Origin: an uncultured Verrucomicrobiales bacterium | GTDB taxonomy: Bacteria; Verrucomicrobiota; Verrucomicrobiia; Verrucomicrobiales; Akkermansiaceae | Direction: 5' to 3' | Length of the DNA stretch: 64,000 nt | NCBI GenBank assembly: GCA_947039485.1 | Contig: CAMQZC010000008.1 | Span: 1 to 64,000, forward strand | Part shown: in pieces, positions 46,461 to 55,114 of the stretch | How positions within the stretch are numbered: position 1 is the first letter of the stretch | How the letters are laid out: the number at the start of each line of letters is the position of its first letter | The notes under the pieces: model-generated | Database searches by the model: none | What the model was told of the DNA's origin: nothing | The model's input: the letters and a program-made list of their open reading frames with translations, nothing else | Position numbers and translations under genes: made by a program

Positions 46461-47000
46461 ATGGCTACAATTATTTTAGGTGTGACGGGCTCCATCGCTG
46501 CCTACAAGGCGGCAGATGTGGCCTCTCGTCTAGTGAAGCTCGGACACAGCGTCCATTGTGTTTGCACGCCATGTGCGCTGCAATTTGTGACACCCCTCAC
46601 GCTGATGACCCTCTCACGCAATCCTGTGGTGAGTAGCTTTGAGGATGAGACAGGCTCGTGGGTACCGCTGCATATCAAGCTGGCAGCGATGGCGGATTTA
46701 TTCTGCGTGCTGCCTGCCTCGGCAAATACCATCGCTTGCATGGCTCAGGGCTTGGCACCCAATGCGCTCACCAGTCTTTATCTAGCCTGTCGAGCTCCGG
46801 TGCTAATTTTCCCCGCGATGAATGGATTGATGTGGGATCACCCCGCAACACAACAAAATGCGGCCACACTAGCTGCGCGCGAGAATCACCAAATTATTGG
46901 CCCTGACAACTGCGGTATCTTGGCATGTGGTGATGAGGGCAAGGGGCGCTTGGTCTCTGCCGACTGCGCCATTGAGGCAATTGTTGCGGCGCTGGCTTGA
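46461..47000 (+). CDS. coaC: Phosphopantothenoylcysteine decarboxylase (CoaC, flavoprotein)
   Basis: Decarboxylates phosphopantothenoylcysteine in coenzyme A synthesis, using FMN. GVTGSIAAYKAADVASRLVK begins the flavin fold, His in VPLHIKLA is the likely active base, PASANT is the diagnostic motif, and PAMNGLMWDHPATQ fits the substrate loop. Only the CoaC half is present, ending at 179 aa; the CoaB synthetase domain, normally fused, is absent here and must lie elsewhere. Such split forms are known. Confidence 0.9.
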   Translation: MATIILGVTGSIAAYKAADVASRLVKLGHSVHCVCTPCALQFVTPLTLMTLSRNPVVSSFEDETGSWVPLHIKLAAMADLFCVLPASANTIACMAQGLAPNALTSLYLACRAPVLIFPAMNGLMWDHPATQQNAATLAARENHQIIGPDNCGILACGDEGKGRLVSADCAIEAIVAALA

Positions 47001-47117
47001 GCCGCTGCGAGCCGCTCACATTATGACACCCGAAGCGACGTATCGCAACACAATAGAGGCTCCTAATGAATGGTTACTAGAGCTTTGTAGCTTTGTTGCT
47101 TTACCCTAACTTACTTG

Positions 47118-47146
47118 TTGACTTCAAAGCTAGAGCACGCTATACT
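47118..47146 (+). promoter_or_regulatory. Promoter of the acyl ligase gene
   Basis: TTGACT, 17 bp, TATACT, 8 nt before ATG 47155. Confidence 0.8.
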
Positions 47147-47154
47147 TTTGTCAC

Positions 47155-49332
47155 ATGGCTAAGCGATACATCAGTGGAGTAGAGAACATCCCCAGCAAAG
47201 CATCTTTCTTCATCCCTAATAGGATGGATGCATCCGCACTCAAGCAAGTAGATGCTGCTCTCGGAGGCAAACGGCGTGTGGCTTTCCTCATGGAGGAAGT
47301 CCTATGTCCTGATGCACCAGTAATGCGGATGATTACTGCGCCTGGTCGCAAGTTGCTGCGATTCACCTTCCGCGAGGCCAAGGGTCAATTGCTGCGTGAG
47401 CAAATAATGGCCCTACTCAATGATGGTTATCATGTAATTTTTGTCCCAGGCAAGCCCGTCAGCCCCCACGGCTTAATATCGGATGTGCCCAAGCCCTTCA
47501 TGATGCAGCTCTCTGCGCTGCATATCTCACCTGTACCTCTTTTTGTCGGCTATTATCGCAACGCTTTGGTGAATCTTTTCTGCACAGATGGTACTTACCA
47601 TATTATTCAAATTCGCTTCTGCGCAAAGCTTACCCCCGGACCACTGATGGGGGAGCGCCTATTGAGCTCATGGTTCGAGGCTTCAACTAAGCTTTATCCC
47701 AATGTACCCATACTCGCCAAGTCTCTGACGAGTCTTATGGTAAAGGGTATGCGTCGCAATCCAAATGTAGAACTGGTGGACGGCCTTGACGGGAGTTCCT
47801 TGCCATATTACAAGGTCCTTGGCGTGTCGATGGCTCTATCAATTGAGCTCAAGCGCACAATTCGGGAGCCCCGCATTGGCATTATCCTGCCTCCGGGCAA
47901 GGGGGGCTGCATCGCCAACTACGCGTGTATGCTAGCGGGTCTTGTACCAGTTAATATCAATTACACAGCCTCGGATGCAGCCTTTGGTAGCATTGTGCGC
48001 CAGAGTGGTATTAAGAAATTCATCACAGCAAAGGCCTTCATGACCAAGTTGCCCAACTTCCCTTGGCCCGAGGACGCTGACATCATCCATCTCGACCGCA
48101 CACTCAAAGCGCTGCCCAAGAGCGCGCTTATATCCAATGTCATGCTGGCTCGATTTGCCCCCATCGCGGTACTCAAATCGATGTTTGAGATTAATACGCG
48201 CAAGGGTGATGATGAGGCCTTCTTGGTCTTCACCTCAGGCTCATCAGGTGAGCCCAAGGGAGTGATCTTCACTCACCGTATGCTCATCACCAACATTACC
48301 CAGATCATGAGTCGTATGCAGATGCCTGCTACCTCTAGCGTGCTCTGCAGCTTACCCATCTTCCATAGCTTTGGTCTGACCTTTACAACGCTGACGCCCC
48401 CTATTGCTGGCTTCAAGATGATCACCTATCCCTCTCCGCTGGAGCACAAGCGACTCAACGAGCTCATTGTTGAGCATGAGGTACGCCTTGTAGTCTCGAC
48501 ACCTACTTTTTCACGCGGCATGTTGCGACGCGCAACAGCTGAGACCTACAAATCCGTTTATTATTTTGTCGTCGGCGCCGAGAAGCTACCCAAGGATCTC
48601 AATAATGAGTTTATCAACAAGTGCGGCATCCGCCTCTGCGAAGGCTATGGACTGACCGAGACATCGCCTGCCGCCTCCGTGAATGTGGAGCTGCGAGGTC
48701 CCCGCCCAGAGCAGCCCTACTATACATCTGGTTATTGCGAGGGCACAATTGGACAGCTGATGCCAGGTCTCACGGTACGTATTACCGATCCAGACGATGA
48801 CAGCAAGAGTCTCCCACTCTCGAGTCAAGGTATGATATGGTTCAAAGGCGGTAATGTCTTTAAGGGCTATCTGGGTCAAGAGGATCGCCGCGATGATGTT
48901 TTTGATGGTGATTGGTTCCGCTCTGGTGACTTGGGTAGCGTCGACCTCAATGGCATGATCACGCTGGGTGGTCGTCGCTCTCGCTTCTCGAAGATTGGCG
49001 GTGAGATGGTACCCCACGAGGTAGTGGAGAAGACCATTGATGCCATGCTCACAGCCAAATTAGGAGCCTCCGATCTACCTCGCGTAGCTATCGTCGGTGT
49101 ACCAGATAAGCTTAAGGGCGAGTCGATGGTACTGCTCTCGACAGTACATGCGAGCAGCTTTACAGAGACGCTCAAGGAAATTCGCGATTACATGGTCGCG
49201 GATGGCCAGCCTCGCCTCTGGGTACCTCGCGAGATTTGCCCCGTGGAGGCTATCCCCATCCTCGGCAGTGGCAAGATGGACCTCAAGGGCTGCGAGTTGC
49301 TAGCACATGAGGCACTGGGCATCTCAACCTAA
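47155..49332 (+). CDS. AMP-dependent acyl ligase with degenerate PlsC-like N-terminal domain (Aas-like)
   Basis: Residues from about 245 form an ANL-superfamily ligase: TSGSSGEPKG near 360 (ATP loop), YGLTETSPA, FRSGDLG and a C-terminal lysine in GSGKMDLKG. These enzymes activate fatty acids for ACP, CoA or phospholipid repair. The first 200 residues align in layout with PlsC/Aas acyltransferases, but the catalytic HX4D is replaced by PNRMDAS and the FPEG motif reads VPGKPVS, so this domain is probably inactive or altered. Length (725 aa) fits Aas. The substrate is inferred. It has its own leaderless-type promoter. Confidence 0.85.
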   Translation: MAKRYISGVENIPSKASFFIPNRMDASALKQVDAALGGKRRVAFLMEEVLCPDAPVMRMITAPGRKLLRFTFREAKGQLLREQIMALLNDGYHVIFVPGKPVSPHGLISDVPKPFMMQLSALHISPVPLFVGYYRNALVNLFCTDGTYHIIQIRFCAKLTPGPLMGERLLSSWFEASTKLYPNVPILAKSLTSLMVKGMRRNPNVELVDGLDGSSLPYYKVLGVSMALSIELKRTIREPRIGIILPPGKGGCIANYACMLAGLVPVNINYTASDAAFGSIVRQSGIKKFITAKAFMTKLPNFPWPEDADIIHLDRTLKALPKSALISNVMLARFAPIAVLKSMFEINTRKGDDEAFLVFTSGSSGEPKGVIFTHRMLITNITQIMSRMQMPATSSVLCSLPIFHSFGLTFTTLTPPIAGFKMITYPSPLEHKRLNELIVEHEVRLVVSTPTFSRGMLRRATAETYKSVYYFVVGAEKLPKDLNNEFINKCGIRLCEGYGLTETSPAASVNVELRGPRPEQPYYTSGYCEGTIGQLMPGLTVRITDPDDDSKSLPLSSQGMIWFKGGNVFKGYLGQEDRRDDVFDGDWFRSGDLGSVDLNGMITLGGRRSRFSKIGGEMVPHEVVEKTIDAMLTAKLGASDLPRVAIVGVPDKLKGESMVLLSTVHASSFTETLKEIRDYMVADGQPRLWVPREICPVEAIPILGSGKMDLKGCELLAHEALGIST

Positions 49333-49376
49333 TCCCCTTCCCCTCCTTGCAACGTTAATGAGCAAGGGAATTAAAT

Positions 49377-49410
49377 AAAAAGCAGTGACCTCTGAGTCAC
49401 TGCTTTTTTT
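49377..49410 (+). terminator. Terminator of the acyl ligase gene
   Basis: AAAAAGCAGTGAC pairs with GTCACTGCTTTTT, 6-nt loop. A second hairpin GGCTCCTC/GAGGAGCC follows at 49411-49437. Confidence 0.92.
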
Positions 49411-49532
49411 GGCTCCTCATCTAAAATTGGAGGAGCCAAAACACAGCATTGCAACGAGAAGAGCAGGCAACAACCGCAGCAGAACACAGCTTGGAACAAT
49501 TTCAACCATCAAGCCATCAAAATTCGGGACAC

Positions 49533-49568
49533 AAAAAAGCCAGCCTCTTATTGAGACTGGCTTTTATT
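49533..49568 (-). terminator. Terminator of tRNA-Arg
   Basis: On the minus strand AAAGCCAG-TCTC and GAGG-CTGGCTTTTTT pair with one mismatch and end in a T run directly after the tRNA. The hairpin would also work on the plus strand. Confidence 0.8.
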
Positions 49569-49571
49569 TAA

Positions 49572-49645
<74 letters not shown>

Positions 49646-49884
49646 ATTTTATCTGGCTGTGAAGCCGTGCGCAAATTATAGATGAAATAGGGCCCGGAGT
49701 CAAGCTAGAAATTGCTGTAAATATCAGTTTTTTTAGCGTAGGCTTGCCTTCTGTTGGTTATCTGAGAGATAAGAAATTAGCTCTTAAGATTAATCCGCTG
49801 CTTGAGAGGCAAAGTTGCAGGACCGTGCACGATCCTCGGAGCCAATAAATATTAATTACAACCGTCGATCAAAACATAACAAAT

Positions 49885-49921
49885 AAGCCCGAAGCCCCTA
49901 TTAATCGGGACTTCGGGCTTG
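49885..49921. terminator. Bidirectional-type terminator after the amidase gene
   Basis: AAGCCCGAAG-CCC pairs with GGG-CTTCGGGCTT, with one mismatch. It ends the lysis-like pair on the minus strand. Nothing recognisable lies in the 49646-49884 stretch between it and tRNA-Arg. Confidence 0.85.
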
Positions 49922-49940
49922 CTTTACTACGCCTCCTCTT

Positions 49941-50465
49941 TTAGCAATTACTGAAGCGGCACAGGCCATCAGCAATAGCTGCAGCGACGAGCTCGGGGCT
50001 AGCGCTCATCATGGCTGCATCACGGGCATTGCTGATGAAGCCACACTCTACAAGCACAGCCACGGGGGTGGTCGCGCGCAGGATGTAGAGATTGTCGCGC
50101 CGCTGCACATGCTGCGCGCGACCAGGCATCAGCTCACAGAGCGGACGTGCAATAGCCATGGCCAGCTGCTTGCCCTTGCTGCTGATGTAGCAGACATGGG
50201 CACCGCGCGCACGGCTGTTGCTAGCACAGTCAGCATGCAGACTAATGAGCAGCTGTGCTGAGCTCTTGTTGACCGCCTGCGCGCTGAGCCTGAGGTCAGC
50301 ACTATTACTCTCATCGGCGAAGTCGATGAGCTGCACCTCATGCTCTGCCTGCCTCAGCAGCTGCGCCAGATGCGTAGCGATGACACAGCAAAGCGAGTGC
50401 TCCTCATAGCCATTGCCGCTTGCACCTGTCCCGTCCGCGTGTCCAATATCGATAGCGATTTTCAT
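49941..50465 (-). CDS. N-acetylmuramoyl-L-alanine amidase (Amidase_3), endolysin-like
   Basis: Cuts the bond between muramic acid and the stem peptide. A bare catalytic domain of 174 aa: IAIDIGHADG with zinc ligand His9, a glutamate in GYEEHS, LLISLHADCAS with the second histidine, and VLVECGFISNARDA with the catalytic Glu. There is no signal peptide, unlike the amidase at 60611, which fits an endolysin released by a holin. It starts one base after the stop of the small membrane protein gene. ATG 50465 is used because the longer frame lies within that gene. Confidence 0.85.
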   Translation of the reverse strand: MKIAIDIGHADGTGASGNGYEEHSLCCVIATHLAQLLRQAEHEVQLIDFADESNSADLRLSAQAVNKSSAQLLISLHADCASNSRARGAHVCYISSKGKQLAMAIARPLCELMPGRAQHVQRRDNLYILRATTPVAVLVECGFISNARDAAMMSASPELVAAAIADGLCRFSNC

Positions 50466-50466
50466 C

Positions 50467-50769
50467 TCATTTGCCTTCGTTATTGACCCAATCAATCGCA
50501 GTATCTTCTTGCATCTCATGTCGCTCTTGCATCACTTCAAGCACATAGTCTGCAAGCTGTATCTGCTCCGCGCTCAAACTGCAAGCGCTCAAACCAAGCC
50601 CTGCTATGGCAGCAACGATAGCCGCCGTCACCAGCTTCCAGAGCCAATCAGGCAGAGCCCATCGAATCGTGGCTGCTCGAGCTAGGGCGAGCAGGGTGTG
50701 AGCCAAGTAGAGCTCGTTGTTACTTGGTCTAGTTTTCTGCTGTTTTGTTTTATTGTTGTTTTCTATCAT
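50467..50769 (-). CDS. Small holin-like membrane protein (100 aa)
   Basis: Not assignable to a family. From ATG 50769 the product has a polar N-terminus (MIENNNKTKQQKTRPSNN), an amphipathic stretch, one strong hydrophobic helix near residues 44-63 (WLWKLVTAAIVAAIAGLGLS) and a charged C-terminus. An Ala-Cys after the helix could be a chance lipobox. Coupling to a signal-less amidase gene suggests a holin or spanin role in a lysis cassette. Longer starts exist upstream but add an unlikely Cys-rich leader. Confidence 0.5.
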   Translation of the reverse strand: MIENNNKTKQQKTRPSNNELYLAHTLLALARAATIRWALPDWLWKLVTAAIVAAIAGLGLSACSLSAEQIQLADYVLEVMQERHEMQEDTAIDWVNNEGK

Positions 50770-51034
50770 CGTTGTAATCGTGGGTAGTCTCGACCCACAA
50801 TCGCAATATAACACAGCACGCGACATCTGGCAGCTCTCAGCCATGATGCGAGTCATCCAGACCAGCATGGGCTTGGTAGCTTTACTAGGGCATGAGATGA
50901 GCCTTTGAATAAATCGAAATTATTCCATAATATAGCTGTAGAAAACCGCCCTGCGCCTGCGTTCATTATGATAGGACAAGCTCTTGCAGCAACTCGCGGC
51001 AAGCAGTAGTTACAAAAACCATTCCATCACTTAT

Positions 51035-51697
51035 ATGAAAACAAGCACACTCCTCCTCTCCGCTCTTTTTATGCTACCCCTCAGCCTCAGCGCCCAAGAA
51101 GCAGCCAAAGGCAAATGCCAAGCAGCTCACTCACCAACTGCCAAGCTCGTACGAGCTGGCCAAATAATCGACAAAGATAAAGATGGAAGCCTGCAAGACA
51201 ACGAGCTCAATAAACTCAAGAAGAACTACGAAGATAAAGCCAGCAAGAAGAAGGCTCGTATCCTTGAGAAATTTGACAGCAACAAAGATGGCATCCTCGA
51301 TGAGACAGAGAAGGCCGCGATGAAGGCTAGCTGCGCGGCAAAGAGAGAAGAAAACAAAGCCAAGCGCATGGCAAAAATGCTCCAAAAGTTCGACAGCAAC
51401 AAAGACGGAGTCCTCGACGATACAGAAAAGGCAGCCATGCGTGAGCAATTCAAAAAGCACAAGTGTGGCAAGGGCAAAGGTAAGCATCGCCATCACAAGA
51501 TGGGCAACCCTGGGCGCATCGTAGACAATAACAAGGATGGCATCCTCGATAAGATCGAACTCAACAAGCTCTCCACCGTCTATGATAGCGCAGCTGACCG
51601 CGCCGAAAACGCAAGCGACAAAAAAGCGAATGGCAAAAAAGAGCGCCGTGCAAAAAAACGCGCTCACCAAGAAGCAGCAAGCAATGCAGCGCAATAA
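51035..51697 (+). CDS. Secreted EF-hand calcium-binding protein (220 aa)
   Basis: A signal peptide (MKTSTLLLSALFMLPLSLSA) is followed by four canonical EF-hand loops: DKDKDGSLQDNE at 46-57, DSNKDGILDETE at 81-92, DSNKDGVLDDTE at 120-131 and DNNKDGILDKIE at 164-175. Loop spacing is about 35-44 residues, separated by Lys-rich helices and a His/Lys/Gly patch (KGKGKHRHHK). The tail is very basic. A role in calcium sensing or binding at the cell surface is likely, partner unknown. The start was chosen at the signal peptide, not the earlier TTG. Confidence 0.85.
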   Translation: MKTSTLLLSALFMLPLSLSAQEAAKGKCQAAHSPTAKLVRAGQIIDKDKDGSLQDNELNKLKKNYEDKASKKKARILEKFDSNKDGILDETEKAAMKASCAAKREENKAKRMAKMLQKFDSNKDGVLDDTEKAAMREQFKKHKCGKGKGKHRHHKMGNPGRIVDNNKDGILDKIELNKLSTVYDSAADRAENASDKKANGKKERRAKKRAHQEAASNAAQ

Positions 51698-51725
51698 AGA
51701 CGCCTAGCTCCTATAGATATTTCCT

Positions 51726-51764
51726 GCGGACTCTTGTTTATCGAGAGTCCGCTGTTTTATTTTT
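51726..51764 (+). terminator. Terminator after the EF-hand gene
   Basis: GCGGACTCT pairs with AGAGTCCGC, followed by TGTTTTATTTTT. Confidence 0.85.
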
Positions 51765-51841
51765 CAGAGGGCGCGAGGGGGCTATAGAGTTTACTAACCC
51801 GCGCCTAGATGTTATCCTAGGGTTCCACCGCCTAGATCACA

Positions 51842-52768
51842 ATGGATACCCCTACCCCAGCCCCATCTCTCCTGCGAAGTCATCTCATGGCCTTTGCCGC
51901 GATGCTTCTCTTTGCAATCATCAGCCCCTGCGCCAAGCTGCTGCTCGCGCAGAGCCCCATCGACAGCGTGATGATTGCAAGCCTGCGCCTTATCGGATCG
52001 GCCATCTTCTTGCTCCTCCTCCTCCCCATCCTACCACGCCAGCGCATACAGCGTGGGGACATACTGTCCCTCCTCCTCATGTCGCTCTGTGGCATGGCAC
52101 TGAGCATGTATAGCTACACCATGGGCATTGGGCTCACGCTACCCTCACACGCGGGTATCCTGACAACGCTGCCGCCAATGTTTGTACTGCTGCTGGGCTG
52201 GGTCTTTCTCAAGCAACGTATCCCATGGATGCGTGCTGTAGGCATCGCCATTGCGGCTATCGGCGTACTCATTCTCGTCGTGAGCAACAGTCATGCCGCT
52301 AGCTCGGCGAGCAATATCCTGCTAGGCGATGGACTCTGCCTGCTCGCGCAGCTGCTACTAGCCTGCTACTTTGTCTTCTTTACAGGACTAATCAAACGCT
52401 ACCACCCCTTTGTGCTGCTTAGCTGGCTCTTTGGCATCTCTAGCCTGATTGTCTTGCCCTTTGTCTGGGATGACATCCTGCACTTCCCTTGGGCGCAACT
52501 CTCGGCAAGCAGCTGGGGCTATATCCTCGCCATCGTATTGGGTAGTACGCTCATCCCTTACCTGCTCATCACTGGAGCCCAGCGCATCCTCGCCCCCAGC
52601 GTCGTCACATGTTACAATTATGTGCAGCCACTCACAGCACTCCTACTCAGCCTCGCTTGGGGACTAGAGACCATGAGCTGGGGCAAGGCAATTGCCATCA
52701 GCCTCATCCTCATAGGGCTCTCCATTGTCATCGAGCTGATCAAAGCTCCTACCAAGAACGTTAGCTGA
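51842..52768 (+). CDS. EamA (DMT superfamily) permease
   Basis: Ten hydrophobic helices in two homologous EamA halves of 308 aa total. The first half has ISPCAKLLL and SLCGMALSMYSYTMGIGLTLPSHAGILTTLPPMFVLLLGWVFLKQRIP; the second has GSTLIPYLLITGAQRILAPSVVTCYNYVQPLTALLLSLAWG, both standard. Members export amino acids or other metabolites; the substrate is unknown. TTTACT-17-TATCCT lies about 30 nt before the ATG. No link to the neighbours is visible. Confidence 0.88.
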   Translation: MDTPTPAPSLLRSHLMAFAAMLLFAIISPCAKLLLAQSPIDSVMIASLRLIGSAIFLLLLLPILPRQRIQRGDILSLLLMSLCGMALSMYSYTMGIGLTLPSHAGILTTLPPMFVLLLGWVFLKQRIPWMRAVGIAIAAIGVLILVVSNSHAASSASNILLGDGLCLLAQLLLACYFVFFTGLIKRYHPFVLLSWLFGISSLIVLPFVWDDILHFPWAQLSASSWGYILAIVLGSTLIPYLLITGAQRILAPSVVTCYNYVQPLTALLLSLAWGLETMSWGKAIAISLILIGLSIVIELIKAPTKNVS

Positions 52769-52906
52769 GCGATTGAGCCGTGCCCTGACCGCATGAATCC
52801 GGCACGAAACAACCCATTGCTACTAAACCCTATTGTAGATATTTCAACTAGGCTCAATATTGAATATAATACAAGACAATGCGCCAAAAAGCCGCCATCA
52901 TGACAA

Positions 52907-52935
52907 TTGACAAAGGATACTCTTTCTGGTATAAC
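52907..52935 (+). promoter_or_regulatory. Promoter of the PEP-CTERM gene
   Basis: TTGACA, 17 bp, TATAAC, with a leader of about 25 nt. An intact promoter upstream of a frameshifted gene. Confidence 0.75.
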
Positions 52936-52966
52936 TAATCTCAGATTCTAACAAACCTTCTACAAA

Positions 52967-53721
52967 ATGAAAAAACATTAACAATTGCATTGTTTAGCCT
53001 TTTTTGCGCTGCCTCAGCCATGGCTACAACTTACACGACTGAGAACGGCGTAGGCAAATGGGAAAACGACACCATCTCTGGTAGCGGCTTAAGCCAAGGT
53101 ATGTATTATGGCTTTGGTTTCACATTGAATAGCGACTCGCTTAATGCAGAGAAGCCTAATGCAGAGAAGCCTAATGCAGAGAAGCCTAATGGTACCGGAG
53201 GATCCCTGACGAGCGCAACAGGTGGTGACGCTAGCTTTGCCACTGGCGACAAAGTCGCATTGACAAAAATATCAGTAGCTGGCTATAATTCCAGTATATC
53301 AGCGTGCTTTGGCAACGTCGCTGGTATAGAAATTACGGGTAGTGACGGCACATCCTTCAAGAGCGACAGTATGGAGACTACCGCAGGAAAGGCTAGCGAT
53401 CCCTGGGATCCAAGTCACTTATATTCTTCGGCTACTGCAACATTCACCTTCCCTGAAGATATCTTCTTAACGATTGGCACTCAATACACTGCAGCGTTTT
53501 TCAACACAGCTGGAGAAAAAATCTTTGCGTACCTTCGTATTTCAACGAATGGCGATCTTGGCTATGACGTGAGAGACGCCAATGGCAATATCCAATCTTC
53601 TGGATACAGTGCGGCTGGTCTCACCGTCGTGACTGAGGGAACACCCGCCGTCCCTGAGCCAGCAACTACGACTCTGAGCTTGCTCGCGCTCGCTGGCCTC
53701 ATGGCTCGCCGCAGACGCTAA
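52967..53721 (+). CDS. PEP-CTERM surface protein, frameshifted at an A6 tract in the signal peptide
   Basis: From ATG 52967 the frame reads only MKKH and stops. Adding one A to the six-A run at 52970-52975 would give MKKTLTIALFSLFCAASAMA, an ideal signal peptide in frame with the rest. The mature part is Ser/Thr/Gly-rich, has three NAEKP repeats and ends with a sorting tail VPEPATTTLSLLALAGLMARRRR (PEP motif, TM helix, Arg cluster) recognised by an exosortase. It has an intact promoter and terminator. Possible explanations are phase variation, slippage or a sequencing error; a TTG start at 52990 is a poor alternative. Confidence 0.8.
53143..53187 (+). repeat. Three perfect 15-bp repeats encoding NAEKP
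   Basis: AATGCAGAGAAGCCT three times head to tail within the PEP-CTERM gene. In-frame, so copy-number change alters only length. Confidence 0.97.
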
Positions 53722-53748
53722 GAAAGACCTAGCATCTCAACTTTAAAC

Positions 53749-53782
53749 AAGCCCAGCACCGACCAAAGGTGCTGGGCTTTTT
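53749..53782 (+). terminator. Terminator of the PEP-CTERM gene
   Basis: AAGCCCAGCACC pairs perfectly with GGTGCTGGGCTT, 7-nt loop, then five T. Confidence 0.95.
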
Positions 53783-53944
53783 GATGCAAGTGATCTTCTC
53801 AATTAAAATTAGCTACCACGCGCGATTTATTATTTGAGAAGATGAAGCATCATCATCATTTCTGCCAGCTCTTTTTTAGCCGACTTTTGTTTTTTCTCAA
53901 TGAGCAAGGCCTGATCTAATCAGAATAAAGAGGCATTTAAAACG

Positions 53945-53973
53945 TTGACCTAGTAAGTTATCTTCTATATAAT
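53945..53973 (+). promoter_or_regulatory. Promoter of the DUF3313-like gene
   Basis: TTGACC, 17 bp, TATAAT, 6 nt before ATG 53980. Confidence 0.85.
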
Positions 53974-53979
53974 CGCCGA

Positions 53980-54720
53980 ATGATCACCGTCATTCGCCTA
54001 AGCTTCATCACCATCCTCGCAGCTATCCTCTCAGCCTGCTCCTACGGCAGTCATAAACAATTCGAGAAAATCCCCGCCACCGCCTTTCTCCCTCACAAAC
54101 TCAACTACGTGGGTGAGCCCTTTGACGGAGAGTGGCGCGACACCAATCACAAAGCGATCAAAGGCAAGATTTACGTCAGCATTGCCCCTGTCACCGTACA
54201 GTCTCCCCTCTGCTACAAAAATCCCGTTCTCGTGAACGAGGCAAAGCACATTGCCAAGCGCTTTGAGCGCCAGCTCAAGAAGGAATTCGTCCAGCTCAAA
54301 AAATCGAACATCTACATCGTCAAGCAGGCACCCGCGGGTCACACCCTGCTCACCATTCAATGCGCTATCATCGACCTACAAGCCACCAATACCAAGGCCA
54401 ATGTCGTAGGTACAGCAGCTGGCGTCTACGTACCTGGAGCATCCGTCGCCACAAATCTCTTTGACAAGGGGCATATCACCTTTGCGGCTAAGATTTATGC
54501 AGGCAACAAGCTCGTGACCCAATTTGCAGAGTGCGACAACAAACCAACCTCCCTGATTGTCTCTCTGGACAACTTCACACCCTATGGTAACCAACGCGCC
54601 ATTGTTGATGAGTGGGCGCATGCTATAGCCATGGATATCAAAGGCTACGCCTCGGGCAAGCGAGTCCATGGAGCACACCGTGTTCGTGTCATTAGCGGCT
54701 ACACTCCAGCAGAGGATTAA
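53980..54720 (+). CDS. DUF3313-like lipoprotein (246 aa)
   Basis: Signal peptide with lipobox LSAC (MITVIRLSFITILAAILSAC). The mature domain contains IYVSIAPVTVQSP, VNEAKHIAKRFERQLKKEF and AAGVYVPGASVATNLFDKGHITFAAKIYAGNKLVTQF, which resembles the DUF3313 envelope lipoproteins; function unknown. Its stop TAA overlaps the position where a CAT-like gene once ended on the other strand. A second, decayed copy of its 3' half lies just downstream, so this gene is the surviving member of a tandem duplication. Confidence 0.75.
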   Translation: MITVIRLSFITILAAILSACSYGSHKQFEKIPATAFLPHKLNYVGEPFDGEWRDTNHKAIKGKIYVSIAPVTVQSPLCYKNPVLVNEAKHIAKRFERQLKKEFVQLKKSNIYIVKQAPAGHTLLTIQCAIIDLQATNTKANVVGTAAGVYVPGASVATNLFDKGHITFAAKIYAGNKLVTQFAECDNKPTSLIVSLDNFTPYGNQRAIVDEWAHAIAMDIKGYASGKRVHGAHRVRVISGYTPAED

Positions 54721-54793
54721 GACTCCTCAAGCACAAATCTCTGTTAAACCCTGCTCCATATACTCAATGAGCAGGCTGACATGGTAGCCCCTA
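54717..54793 (-). pseudogene. Decayed copy of the 3' end of the CAT-like gene
   Basis: On the minus strand it reads GYHVSLLIEYMEQGL and then departs, matching the end of the intact CAT-like gene (GYHVSLLVEYIEQGL) at 55111-55185. It is the left copy of a duplicated gene junction. Confidence 0.8.
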
Positions 54794-54809
54794 TACCCAT
54801 ATTGTGGGC

Positions 54810-55114
54810 ATAGGGGTTGATGGCATCAACGTACCTAGCGCATCCGTCGCCTCAAATAATGTTGGCAAGGGACACATCAGCTCTGCGGCTAAGATTGACG
54901 CCAACAACAAGCTCGTGACCCAGCTACGGAGCGAGACAACAAAGCAAGCACCCGCATTGGATCTCTGGATAACTCCTCCAGCGCTGAGTCCGCCACCCCG
55001 CCATGATTGATGCGTTGACGCATGCCATGGGTGTCAAGGGCACGTTACGGGCAAGAGCGCCCATGGAGCGCAGCCTTTCCGCGTCATTGGGGAACTACAC
55101 CTGCAGAGGATTAA
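54810..55114 (+). pseudogene. Decayed copy of the 3' half of the DUF3313-like lipoprotein gene
   Basis: The sequence follows the intact gene from about 54427 to its stop: shared words include ACGTACCT, GCATCCGTCGCC, GCGGCTAAGATT, AACAAGCTCGTGACCCA and GCAGAGGATTAAGA. Small indels and substitutions break the frame. It ends exactly where the intact CAT-like gene ends on the other strand. Right copy of the duplicated junction. Confidence 0.85.
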
